Source: Mucilaginibacter lacusdianchii | GTDB lineage: Bacteria; Bacteroidota; Bacteroidia; Sphingobacteriales; Sphingobacteriaceae | NCBI RefSeq assembly: GCF_009770985.1 | Contig: NZ_WSRW01000003.1 | Coordinates: 231,274-295,273 of the forward strand | Reading direction: 5' to 3' | Length of the DNA: 64,000 nt | Part shown: positions 26,691-35,688 of the stretch, one piece after another | Layout: every line of letters begins with the position of its first letter | Numbering within the stretch: the stretch's first letter is position 1 | Notes under the pieces: generated by a model | The model's database searches: none | Told to the model about the DNA's origin: nothing | What the model saw: only the letters and a program-made list of their open reading frames with translations | Program-made: the position numbers and the translations under genes

Positions 26691-29600
26691 ATGCCGAATA
26701 AAGAAAAGGACTTAAAAGATATTTACCGGTTGCTTGGATCTTGGATAACTGAGATCAGGTTGGAAAAAGCGGTCAAATATTTAGATATTAATAAGGTATC
26801 GGAGGGCTTTGCTATGAAGCTGCTTAACCTGATCTACGATTATAATTTAGTTGACCTGAATGATATAAGGGAGGATTTTCCGGGACTGGATCTTGGAGAA
26901 TTGGATCAAAGTAAAATTGCCTTCCAGGTTACCTCAAGGACAGATACGGCTAAAGTTATTTCGTCTTTAAAAACGGTAATCGCTGAAAAGCATCATGAGA
27001 CCTTCACCGGAGGCATAAAATTTCTGATACTTGCTGAAGGGGAGAAGATCAGATTCCCAAAGACTTCTGATCCTACCATTTATCTGCAGAGTTTTGATAT
27101 CAGTAGCGACATTGTTTATCCTGAAGATCTTTCCAAAGCGATTGAAGGGATATATGATAAAGATGACTTTGCCAAATTTCTGAAAATCAAAATGCTGGTT
27201 GAAAGGGAACTGCAATTTATCACTACAGTTCGTCCTGAAGTTGTGGCTGAGCTGATTACTGAATCGGAAGGCAGGATCCAGGAAACCATTACAAAACAGT
27301 TTGCTGAACTATCGGGCGTAACTACTGCTAATCAGCAACGTTTTTCATACGGTTCAATTGAATTAGCTGAATTTCCATCAATGGAATTGCCCGGTCAGCG
27401 AACAGCTTTGGTTAAAGCTTACTTTAATAACTTTGCTAAGAAAGCTATTTTATGGCTCACGGGTATGTCTGGGAGCGGTAAGTCAAGTTTAGCTTATCTT
27501 GTCGGGCAAGCGTTCACTGGCGTAAAATTGTGGGTTGATCTGCGCGATGTATTAGTGACTGAACTGCCAAGTACAATCATCGAGCCGCTTTCCAATTCGG
27601 TGCATGCACTAAACGGCGTTATTCCTAAGGATTTGGAGAATTTGATGGTTGCTATAGGCAAATCAGCCGTTGTAGTATTAAATGACCTACCAGACCTGGC
27701 AGCTAATGATAAAAGCGCGCGTTTCCTAACCGGATTTGTGTGTACTGCGATCAAGCACGGTATTGCAGTTATTCTAACAAGTAATTTCCAGCCGCCATTG
27801 AATTTTAAGAGCAGATTCTCCGGACATCTTGTAGTGGATCAAATCCCTTTATTTACCGAACAGGATACCAGCGAAGTTTTAAAGTTTATGGATATCCCGG
27901 ACGAAGTATTGGAAAGCCATGTTAAAACTGTGCAGGTCCTGTCAGAAGGTTATCCTGTTGTAGTTAATAGTATCGCTGCCTATTTAACAGATAATGAATG
28001 GGCGACAGATGAGGGTGTTATTAACCGGATTTTTAAGAACGATTATAATGATCAGCTTAATCATGAAATTTATAGTAAAATAATTTCTTCTACTGAGGAT
28101 GAGGCAACACTGGAGCTGCTCTACAGGTGTAAGTTGATCATAGGAACGTTTGGCAGTAAAGAAATAGAAGCGCTCGGAAATGCAGGACCGGCAATCACCC
28201 ATTTTCGCCAAAAGTTTGAGCGATTGAAAGGCGTCTGGATACAAACGAGTCAACCCGATAAGTTTCAACTTTCCCCTTTAATTCGGAGATTAGAAAGTAA
28301 TGTAAGCGAGGAAACAGCAAAAGCCGTCAATATCTCCCTGGCAAAATTGCTGATCAAAAAAGGAACGCTTGATCAATTCGATGTTAGTAAAGCCTTTCAC
28401 TATTTCGTTAATGCTGGTGTTTATACGGACGCGGCCTTCCTGCTGATCTCTATACTTCGGGAGTCAATGAAGAAGCCTTCTTTGTTTTTCGAATGGGGTT
28501 TTACACTTCATTGGTTTTATAGCCCTATCCCTGTTGAAGTTAATGTAACCACGCGGATTTTTATACGTTTTTTGCAGGTAAATATTTGTATGGCGGCAAA
28601 AGAGCCATATGATTTCCTGCTTGATGACATTAAGCAGATTTTGGCTACCGAAAAAGTAAGTGAGAGGGTAGTCGGAATGACGCACATGTCGTTTTTCCAG
28701 GCATTGGTCAACAGCGAGCCCCTTGACGCCATGCGTCATTTGGTACTGGCCATTCAGAATGTGCCTTTAAAGGAGCTTTTTGCGGACGCGCAGGGAGAAC
28801 TCGATCAGAAAGAACTCCAAAATGCTATTTGGTTTCCCTTTAGCAATTGCCGCACGCGAGCTGATTTTGAAAACTGGTTTGATGAGGTTGATAAACTGTC
28901 TCTAAGCAGCTTTACTGTTGGTATGGAGGATAATCACGCTTACGTTGCAGCAGGTCTTTCACTTTATTTCAACTTAATTGGTGTGCGCCAGATAGCACAG
29001 GTGAACGAGCTTCAGCAGCTCCTTTTCTATATATTGGATAGATCAGTTAATGCTGGGCTTGGTTTGATAACGGCTTACTGCCTGCGCAATCTGGTCGTAG
29101 TAATAAGTGAGGATTTGAATGGAGTGAACCAGGCGGAAGAAATGGTTGGTATTTATCATTCCTTTATTAATTCTAATTCCGTTTATAAAGTGTTGGTATA
29201 CGATGAGTTAGGGCGGCAATTCTTCGCAGCAAGAAATAAAGAAAAGGCGATATTTTATTTAGATCAGGTGGTTGAGCTGAAGCTGCCTGAATTTTTCACG
29301 GAACAGGTAGTTAGCTTTAGGGTTTATGCTCAACTTGTTGGAGATGAAAACCCACCACTGGCATTGAGGTTTACTCAGAGGGCTTTGGATTTCATACTTT
29401 CAAATTCTTTTTTTCCACCTATCGAAATTGTCAGAAATCATGGAGAAGTTGCTATAGCGAAGTGGCTGGCTGGAGATATTAATGGCTCTGTAGCGTCATT
29501 TGAAACAGGTTATGACCTTCTGAATAAAATATTTGACGATAGCCCGGAGCATCGGGCGCAAGTTGTACGTTTTGGTAGTTCGGCCAATTATGTGGCGCAG

Positions 29601-30611
29601 ATACTTACCAAAGGCGTACCGCCAACAGAGTCGGAGTTTGGTGCTTACTCAGTACCCAAACGAGGTTCGTTCTATTTTTTGGATGACAAGATACATGAAT
29701 CAGGTATCTACAACCCGGAGCGGCGATTCATGTCTGCGAATATGTTCCAGGTCACTTATCAGAAATTAGGAGACTATGACACTGCCCGTAAATGGGCACT
29801 GATCTGTATTCAGATCATGCTAGACGTAGAGGAGCCGAGGTTCGCGATCCTGTTACATTGCAGTCTTGTTTATTTAATTATTGACCGGGATTATGGTAAA
29901 GCGCTCAATGTGTTCAATTATATCAGGCAGCATTATCGTCCGCAGTCGATAAAGCCGGGAGAGAGTGGGTTTGACGAGGAAGTCAGAAAAACTTCGGAGC
30001 GAATTAACAACAATGATGGTTTGTTTTACGATTATCTTTTCGCGCCTATCATCATCCGGGTCATACCCGATATCATGGAAGGGAAAATTGCTATTGATGA
30101 AATCGATCAGCTAACAGCAGACCTTTTTGATAACCCTGCATTATCCATTACTGATCCGATGACGTTGAAGTTTATCCGTGAGATATTTGCAGTAGCTATG
30201 AAAGGCCGATTTGATGTTTGGGATTTCCATCAAAGGATGAACAGCTACGAAGGCGATTATATGGTTGAAGTTCAGATGATCAGTTACCTTTTGGTGAGTT
30301 TACATGCCAGTGCGAAAGAAGCTGCGAATCTTCATCTGAGCATTGTTAACCGGATGGAAAGCCATTACGCTGGTATCTTTTCTCAGATTTGGGACCTAAT
30401 CATAGCCCCGTTTTTTGAGACGTTCTGGAGGATCAAAGCGGAGCAGCACCAATCTGAATTTTATGATTTTGGTATATGGGCAACCGAAAGTGTTCCGAGA
30501 TTTAGCCAGGAATCTGGTAAAAAAAGAGCGAAGGCGTTATTTAAAACTTTAGTCTACCATCTTGACCTGGAGCCTCCTGCTAACGTAACTGAGTGGATAA
30601 GAAGTAGGTAG
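26691..30611 (+). CDS. SMEK-STAND NTPase with TPR-like C-terminus, predicted defence sensor
   Basis: The 1306-residue protein begins with a SMEK domain (about 1-160) bearing FPGLDLGELDQSKIAFQVTS at residues 63-82, the same core as in the Argonaute partner. A STAND/AAA NTPase follows: P-loop GMSGSGKSS at 258-266 and Walker B AVVVLNDLPDL at 326-336. About 700 residues of helical-repeat (TPR-like) sequence make up the C-terminus. STAND proteins of this order are intracellular sensors: repeats recognise a phage product, the NTPase oligomerises, and the N-terminal effector acts. The gene stands alone between divergent regulatory repeats and a terminator. The effector role of SMEK and the trigger are inferred. 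Confidence 0.82.
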   Translation: MPNKEKDLKDIYRLLGSWITEIRLEKAVKYLDINKVSEGFAMKLLNLIYDYNLVDLNDIREDFPGLDLGELDQSKIAFQVTSRTDTAKVISSLKTVIAEKHHETFTGGIKFLILAEGEKIRFPKTSDPTIYLQSFDISSDIVYPEDLSKAIEGIYDKDDFAKFLKIKMLVERELQFITTVRPEVVAELITESEGRIQETITKQFAELSGVTTANQQRFSYGSIELAEFPSMELPGQRTALVKAYFNNFAKKAILWLTGMSGSGKSSLAYLVGQAFTGVKLWVDLRDVLVTELPSTIIEPLSNSVHALNGVIPKDLENLMVAIGKSAVVVLNDLPDLAANDKSARFLTGFVCTAIKHGIAVILTSNFQPPLNFKSRFSGHLVVDQIPLFTEQDTSEVLKFMDIPDEVLESHVKTVQVLSEGYPVVVNSIAAYLTDNEWATDEGVINRIFKNDYNDQLNHEIYSKIISSTEDEATLELLYRCKLIIGTFGSKEIEALGNAGPAITHFRQKFERLKGVWIQTSQPDKFQLSPLIRRLESNVSEETAKAVNISLAKLLIKKGTLDQFDVSKAFHYFVNAGVYTDAAFLLISILRESMKKPSLFFEWGFTLHWFYSPIPVEVNVTTRIFIRFLQVNICMAAKEPYDFLLDDIKQILATEKVSERVVGMTHMSFFQALVNSEPLDAMRHLVLAIQNVPLKELFADAQGELDQKELQNAIWFPFSNCRTRADFENWFDEVDKLSLSSFTVGMEDNHAYVAAGLSLYFNLIGVRQIAQVNELQQLLFYILDRSVNAGLGLITAYCLRNLVVVISEDLNGVNQAEEMVGIYHSFINSNSVYKVLVYDELGRQFFAARNKEKAIFYLDQVVELKLPEFFTEQVVSFRVYAQLVGDENPPLALRFTQRALDFILSNSFFPPIEIVRNHGEVAIAKWLAGDINGSVASFETGYDLLNKIFDDSPEHRAQVVRFGSSANYVAQILTKGVPPTESEFGAYSVPKRGSFYFLDDKIHESGIYNPERRFMSANMFQVTYQKLGDYDTARKWALICIQIMLDVEEPRFAILLHCSLVYLIIDRDYGKALNVFNYIRQHYRPQSIKPGESGFDEEVRKTSERINNNDGLFYDYLFAPIIIRVIPDIMEGKIAIDEIDQLTADLFDNPALSITDPMTLKFIREIFAVAMKGRFDVWDFHQRMNSYEGDYMVEVQMISYLLVSLHASAKEAANLHLSIVNRMESHYAGIFSQIWDLIIAPFFETFWRIKAEQHQSEFYDFGIWATESVPRFSQESGKKRAKALFKTLVYHLDLEPPANVTEWIRSR

Positions 30612-31025
30612 TGACGCGTCGCTTTATGCTATTAAATCAATAGTGTTAGGTATGACGCAAAAAAGAACCGATACTTGATACAACCTTGGATTGATTTCGG
30701 AGGAAAGCTTGTCCAAAGTGAAACCTGCGCTTGAAGATTTCATCAAGAAGAATGAAGGCCAAACTAAGAAAGTTAATTTCTTCATCCAATGATTGAGCGG
30801 TTGGAGTTTAACTTCTATCTGGCACCACAATCTAACGACATCCAGGGCGATTTAACATAGGTTGCTAATCTATATCAATGATATTTCGAATTTAAAAATC
30901 CATTAATAATGTTCCACTATACTTTTTCTGATTCAGTGTTCCATTAAGCCTCCTTGAGTCCAAAACCTGCGATTAAACGCAAATTTTCAACAAATTGGTT
31001 CGAATCATGTCCATTGTCGGCTTAA

Positions 31026-31058
31026 GGAAACGCAAATATCAAGCGTTTTCTTTTTTTA
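31026..31058 (+). terminator. Hairpin with T-tract downstream of SMEK-STAND
   Basis: GGAAACGC and GCGTTTTC pair around a 9-base loop, followed by TTTTTTTATT. It lies about 420 bp beyond the SMEK-STAND stop. The remaining bases of 30612-31263 contain only short, stop-ridden frames; one stretch at 30700-30780 could be a faint coding remnant, but I cannot name it. Confidence 0.55.
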
Positions 31059-31263
31059 TTACCATAACTTTTTGACAATAAAGTAGTTAGCCGATTCTAA
31101 ACCCGGTTCGATAATTTCGCAGTAAGTTTTTCTACTTTTTGACTTGGGGGCTCAAAAAGTGTATTTAGATGTAGTCAGGGGATGTTTTGATATCGTACTT
31201 GAGCAATTCCGAGGAAATGTATTGCTCCGCCATGAACTCACTAGGTTTGTTATCGCGCATATT

Positions 31264-32757
31264 TCAATTGATCAATTTATTTAAAATAACCCAATGCCGG
31301 CGAACCTGCCCCCTGATTTTGTTATTGGGCAATTTATTTGCAGCCAAGTGGGCATATGAAATATAATTTCCCCAATTATGCGTTTCCGTTTTGATCCAGT
31401 TTGACGGGTCTTTTTTATCCTGCACATAAATGCGCCGGCGCTTTGCTCCGAGGTAGGTATATTTTTTATAAAGTCTTGTCTGAAAAAGTTGGCCAACCGA
31501 TTTTGAATGTTTAACCGACTTGGAATAATAACGGCTTCTTTGTACCGCGCGTTTCATCTTGCGATAATAAGAGGCCAAACTCGCTGATTTTAAAAACGTA
31601 TGTTCGCCATCAAACTCAAAACCCAAGTACTCCAAATTCTTGGTTAGATGAATGCCTTTATCATAAACTTGTGAACACCTAAACCTACCGCCTTCACGAC
31701 TAAACTTGAAGATTTGCGTTTTGTCATGCTGTATTTCCAGTTTTCGTTCTGCAATAGCGGTTTCGAAGGCCAATAATATATCTGCACAATGCTTTTCTGA
31801 GCAAACAACAATCATATCGTCGGAATAACGGCGATATAAGCCTCTAATTTTTCTAACGGTTTCGTTAATGCTGTAATCGAAAGGCAACATATATACGTTT
31901 GCCAAAACAGCACTCATAGGCGTACCTTGAGGAATACCGATACCACGTTTATAATACCCACTTACAGCATTATTGCCGACAATGAGATTGGCGTTCCGCA
32001 ATGATTTAACTCCGTTTAAGTCACAGTATGCGATAGCGTGAGAGTCCTTTAAATGCTTAAAGCGTTTAATGGGTTTGATCTTCTGAATACCAGACGGGGT
32101 TTCCGTCAGAATTTGCGCTTTGAAATGCTCAAAAATCTCGTTTTCATTAACAAAAGCGAAGTCGGTCAAACTTTTAAAAATATTGTATTCTGCCTCGGTC
32201 AGCGTTTTGCTATCATTGATTTCGTACCAGGCTTTTTTCAACCGGCCATGTTCGAGCGTATCAAAAAATCCTTTGATATCAAAGGTTATTGCTACCAAAT
32301 CATCTTCTTCATGATCCAAAATATATTGAAAAACCTCGGCCGCAAAATCAGCGCTGGATTTATTTACAGATTTGGGATTGCCTGGGCGAACAGCAATTCG
32401 CCGGTAGGCTGTTACAGCATTGTTCAGTCCGAACTTATTCAGCTTCTCTTCATAAGCCGCATTTAAGTTTTTAGCATAGTAACCATAAATGCAAGCATCT
32501 AAATGGTTGGCGTAATATAACTGACGGGGTTTTGATGAGGCATAGCGAAGTACCGAACGGGCACCTGTTTCTTTATCTACTTTTTTGCGATATTTCCTTA
32601 CTACTTTACTGCGATGAATCAGCGGGTAAAACGCATGGGCAGCTACTTTCGCCTCAGTGGTAATATAGGCGGTAACCCATGGCCGGTCAATCGCCTTTAA
32701 GGGAAGCCCGATATGCGGATATTTTTTTAACCTGAACCAATCTTTTTCTTTTTTCAT
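31264..32757 (-). CDS. Defence-associated reverse transcriptase, DRT2 (UG2)-like
   Basis: The 497-residue protein is a stand-alone reverse transcriptase. Its N-terminal block (WFRLKKYPHIGLPL, then AHAFYPLIHRSKVVRKYRKK) and KPRQLYYANHLDACIYGYYA...YEEKL follow the pattern I associate with UG2/DRT2 enzymes. Catalytic motifs are present: AITFDIKGFFDTLEH, GIPQGTPMSAVLANVYM near 273, and YRRYSDDMIVV near 310 with the paired Asp. DRT2 copies an upstream non-coding RNA by rolling-circle reverse transcription into repeated cDNA encoding a toxic endless reading frame upon infection. The long gene-free leader here suits that. The RT is certain; the DRT2 subtype is likely. Confidence 0.85.
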   Translation of the reverse strand: MKKEKDWFRLKKYPHIGLPLKAIDRPWVTAYITTEAKVAAHAFYPLIHRSKVVRKYRKKVDKETGARSVLRYASSKPRQLYYANHLDACIYGYYAKNLNAAYEEKLNKFGLNNAVTAYRRIAVRPGNPKSVNKSSADFAAEVFQYILDHEEDDLVAITFDIKGFFDTLEHGRLKKAWYEINDSKTLTEAEYNIFKSLTDFAFVNENEIFEHFKAQILTETPSGIQKIKPIKRFKHLKDSHAIAYCDLNGVKSLRNANLIVGNNAVSGYYKRGIGIPQGTPMSAVLANVYMLPFDYSINETVRKIRGLYRRYSDDMIVVCSEKHCADILLAFETAIAERKLEIQHDKTQIFKFSREGGRFRCSQVYDKGIHLTKNLEYLGFEFDGEHTFLKSASLASYYRKMKRAVQRSRYYSKSVKHSKSVGQLFQTRLYKKYTYLGAKRRRIYVQDKKDPSNWIKTETHNWGNYISYAHLAANKLPNNKIRGQVRRHWVILNKLIN

Positions 32758-33050
32758 CTAAGTAATGCAACTAACCGCTGGTGACACGGGCCCGCCCTGA
32801 CAAATGGACAGATACATGCTCTAACCGGTGCCTAAACACCGCCCTTTCACGTCGGGAAATTAATTGCTTATCTTTACACACAGATACAATGCGCCATATA
32901 GTTACATTGCTCTACAAGGTCATCATTCACTTCCTACTGGAAGAATATACTGAGAGCGCTTGCTTGTTTGAAATTACGCACCCTTAACGCCGTATATCGC
33001 GTAAGCAAATTTTAATAAACGTACCTGCCAGCCCCTGCGGCCAGCTGCAT
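32758..33050 (-). ncRNA. Predicted DRT2-type template ncRNA upstream of the reverse transcriptase
   Basis: About 290 nt separate the RT start from a TAnnTTTG box at 33056-33063 read on the minus strand, close to the known length of DRT2 RNAs. The stretch has local stems (CGGTG/CACCG at 32826-32841, CTTCC/GGAAG at 32930-32943). The nine-base repeat ACAGATACA (plus strand) at 32808-32816 and 32880-32888 bounds exactly 72 nt, which are free of stops in one frame on each strand. Ends are estimated, and no homologous RNA sequence was recognised. Confidence 0.5.
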
Positions 33051-33055
33051 CAATG

Positions 33056-33063
33056 CAAATATA
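33056..33063 (-). promoter_or_regulatory. -7 promoter box for the RT leader/ncRNA
   Basis: On the minus strand this reads TATATTTG, matching TAnnTTTG. It predicts transcription starting near 33050, running through the leader into the reverse transcriptase. A clear -33 TTTG is lacking (CTTT at the expected place). Confidence 0.5.
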
Positions 33064-33270
33064 ACATTTTCAGGAAATTAAGAAAGATGTATCTGGTGTG
33101 GAACCTACACCTTGTCCAACACCTCATAAGGTCTTACGAAAGTAACAGAGCATAAATGCAATTATTTATTCAACAACAGATAACTGAACATTATCCTGCA
33201 AGTTGTTTAACTGAAAAATTAGCTAACACACTATCCCATTGCATCGCTTAAACAACCGGCAGAAGCAAGC

Positions 33271-33345
33271 AGGAAAACTGTCAAGGGCGCTGCTGCCATT
33301 AAAATTAATGAAGTGCAGCGTTTATATACCCTTGACCGTTTTCCT
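33271..33345. repeat. Large inverted repeat (17-bp arms) in the RT-HEPN intergenic region
   Basis: AGGAAAACTGTCAAGGG at 33271-33287 is inverted at 33329-33345 with a single mismatch, and an inner stem CGCTGC/GCAGCG (33288-33293, 33315-33320) extends it. It could be a cruciform, a structured RNA or part of a transfer origin. It does not have the T-tract of a simple terminator. Confidence 0.6.
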
Positions 33346-33398
33346 GTGATGCTAATTTTGTGATGCGGTGCAGTGGTCAATTGCCATACAGAGGGGAA

Positions 33399-33438
33399 GG
33401 CAATTCTATGGTGAGGGATAACGAGCCATAGTATTGCC
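33399..33438. repeat. Second inverted repeat (13-bp arms) in the same region
   Basis: GGCAATTCTATGG at 33399-33411 and CCATAGTATTGCC at 33426-33438 pair with one mismatch around a 14-base loop. With the larger repeat 54 bp away it makes a strongly structured block downstream of the NTase/HEPN gene. No coding potential is seen in 33064-33520. Confidence 0.6.
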
Positions 33439-33520
33439 TGTGCGGCAGGAAGGCTGTCGGTGTTATGGAACCCGAAGCGTAGCGTGTGGTGAAATGCAAC
33501 CGTCTGCCTTACTGCGAGGG

Positions 33521-34996
33521 CTAATCCTTGAGTTGCTCTATTATCTGGTTATACATTCCTTCAGCGGTTATATACAGCTTGCAGACTTTGTCCGATAAAG
33601 CATTTACTATATCCTTGTCTGCGTAAAAGTCGTCTCTATACCGTGCTGCGGAGTAGGCCGTTTGTAACAAATCAAAAAGCTGCACATCGCTGGCCACGGT
33701 AAAGTCAAAGACATTTTTCAGGTCATCTGTAAAGATTAATGTTATCTTTAATTGCCTCGCCAAGTTATGAATGGAAAGGCGGTAACCTAAGCTAACTCGT
33801 ATAATGGCGCTTAGCGTGCTTTCTACCGCCTGATGCATCAGGAATACAGCTAAATTATAGTTGCCATCATCAAAGCAACTTAACGATGTATCCAAAAAGT
33901 CCTTTCCCTGCTTACCTCAACGGTTCCATATGGCTTCCACCTGGTTCTTGATAGACTTTTCATCGGGATTGCGTAGCTCGGGTATTTCCAATTTAGATGA
34001 CTGGTAAGCTATCTTGTTTTTTCGTAAAGCATTGATAAAAAAGCGACTCCCTTCTTCGAGTGCTCTTATAAAAGCATCTGACTTATGAACAATTGCGCAG
34101 ACATTGATGAGATGACCGCATTTCTTCTCGATCTTATCTAAAAATTGATGCTCAGGGGTTTTGTCTTTCTCCTCTGTAATAATTAGCAGATAGAATGTGT
34201 CAGGATCGGGATGTGTCCCAAGATGAATAATCATCAATACAGAAACGATCTCCTTGAGTATGATCTTTACCAATTGATTTAAGCCAAGCTGTTCAGCGGG
34301 GGTAATAGCTTCATTAAATCTGCAATTGAAATTCATTAATGGCAACCTTACAGGATAACGCTTCACTTGGACAGATACCGTCTCATCACGACTATCTGCG
34401 CTCTTTTTTAATGTTGGTTCGATCTCTCGCTGCTTGATGATCCATGCGGCTTCGTAGAACCTCTGCATGTTCTCGTAGAAATAGATCACATCGCTGGTAT
34501 CTAAGAACTCATCTGCCGAATGATTGGACAAACCCGTTTCCAGCCACTCATAAAGCAAATTAAGATATTGACTAACAGTATAGACCTTAAAGAAATTACT
34601 GATAGCAAAATATGGATTGATGCGTTCTATAGAGGACAGGTGAACAGGATAATGCAGCCATTCCTGCTCTTCCTGCTGCAATTGTTGATCGAAGTTGATA
34701 TGAATGGCACCAGCAAGCTTCAATGCCCTTTTAGTTCGGCTGATTAAGTAAACGGCTTCAATTAGCCTTGCATTCAACTGGTGCGTAAAAAGCAACCCAG
34801 CTGGACTTTTTTTATGCTCATCCGTGTAATAGCCCTCTTCGATCACACGCTTTCGCCATTCGAGTAAGCTTTCTAAATGTCCAGGTAGCCAGTCGGCGGA
34901 AAAGAAATCATTGATCACCTTTAAAGGCTCGTTGACCTCATCCTGGTCAAGATACTTAGGATGAAAGTTCTGTACATCGTATTGCTTTAAGTCCAT
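33521..34996 (-). pseudogene. Nucleotidyltransferase-like/HEPN gene split by an in-frame TGA
   Basis: Two open stretches, 33917-34996 and 33521-33895, lie in the same frame, separated only by a TGA at 33917-33919 and seven sense codons (reading IWNR-stop-GKQGKDF). The downstream stretch has no ATG (only TTG), so this is one gene with a premature stop. The first part ends in a minimal nucleotidyltransferase-like segment (LNQLVKIILKEIV, TFYLLIITEEKDKTPEHQFL, AIVHKSDAFIRALEEGSRFF) but lacks the GSxARG motif. The second is a HEPN domain (FLMHQAVESTLSAII, IHNLARQLK, AYSAARYRDDF). I use the ATG at 34996 (MDLKQYDV). HEPN/NTase pairs act as toxin-antitoxin or defence RNases. Confidence 0.75.
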
Positions 34997-35136
34997 GACT
35001 GATGCTATTGTTACGGGCCTGCATTGACCGGCAACACAAAAGAATAGCAGTGTACGCGCGTGCCGAACCATAGCGATTTGTACTTTACAATAATGAGCTT
35101 GTTTCGTACATTTACAATAATTGATACATTTACACC

Positions 35137-35523
35137 ATGGCAGAGACTTTACACATTGGAAGAAAGATCAGTAAGATTCGTGAGTTACGTGGTATGAAGC
35201 AGGAAGCTTTAGCTGCGCTACTTGGCATAAGCCAACAAGCGATTTCTAAGATCGAGCAAAGTGATGAAGTTGAAGATTTGGCTCTGGAAAAAATTGCTAA
35301 AGCTCTTGGCGTTACACCTGAAGGAATTAAGAAATTTAGTGAGGAGGCAGTCTTCAATATAATCGGTAACAATTATCATGACAACTCAAGCTCAGTTCAA
35401 TATCAATGCACCTTTAATCCTATTGACAAATTGGTAGAAGTGTTTGAAGAAAACAAAAAGCTTTATGAACAACTACTAGCAAGCGAGCGTGAGAAAATCG
35501 AACTTTTAAAAAACTCGAAATAA
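35137..35523 (+). CDS. XRE-family helix-turn-helix regulator
   Basis: The 128-residue protein has an N-terminal XRE domain (residues 7-62: IGRKISKIRELRGMKQEALAAL, GISQQAISKIEQS, LEKIAKALGVTPEGI), a short linker, and a C-terminal amphipathic helix (NPIDKLVEVFEENKKLYEQLL) likely to mediate dimerisation. It is transcribed away from the NTase/HEPN gene. The AT-rich gap between them contains several CATTTACAATAAT-like repeats, which suggests it represses that divergent gene or itself. A terminator follows directly. Confidence 0.88.
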   Translation: MAETLHIGRKISKIRELRGMKQEALAALLGISQQAISKIEQSDEVEDLALEKIAKALGVTPEGIKKFSEEAVFNIIGNNYHDNSSSVQYQCTFNPIDKLVEVFEENKKLYEQLLASEREKIELLKNSK

Positions 35524-35527
35524 TATA

Positions 35528-35551
35528 AAGCTCCACAAGGGGCTTTTTTTA
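35528..35551 (+). terminator. Rho-independent terminator after the XRE regulator
   Basis: AAGCTCC pairs with GGGGCTT (one G-T pair) around a short loop and is followed by a run of seven T. Confidence 0.75.
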
Positions 35552-35583
35552 TTTGCTATCGCATCCTTAATAGTTCGTTTATT

Positions 35584-35678
35584 AGAAATGCATATTTCTG
35601 CATTTCTAACTTTATGCATTTACAGAAATGTTCATTTCTACAAATACAGAAATCTAGTTTTCTATATCTCTACATTTG
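35584..35678 (+). promoter_or_regulatory. Promoter of the RRM gene with repeated AGAAAT/ATTTCT palindromes
   Basis: AGAAATGCATATTTCT, then AGAAATGTTCATTTCT, then AGAAATCTAGTTTTCT give three inverted-repeat units within 85 bp. They are followed by a TAnnTTTG box (TACATTTG, 35671-35678) only 11 bp before the ATG at 35689. The leader would be almost absent. The repeats could be operator sites or RNA hairpins for autoregulation by the RNA-binding product. Confidence 0.5.
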
Positions 35679-35688
35679 CAGGCTATAT

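Noticed and set aside
32053..32466. 137-residue plus-strand frame opposite the reverse transcriptase
   Set aside because: Antisense to the catalytic region; no start context or domain. Not a plausible partner gene.
31264..32757. Group II intron or classic retron reverse transcriptase
   Set aside because: No maturase or endonuclease domain, no intron ends, and the N-terminal block and YSDD context fit defence RTs of the UG2 type better.
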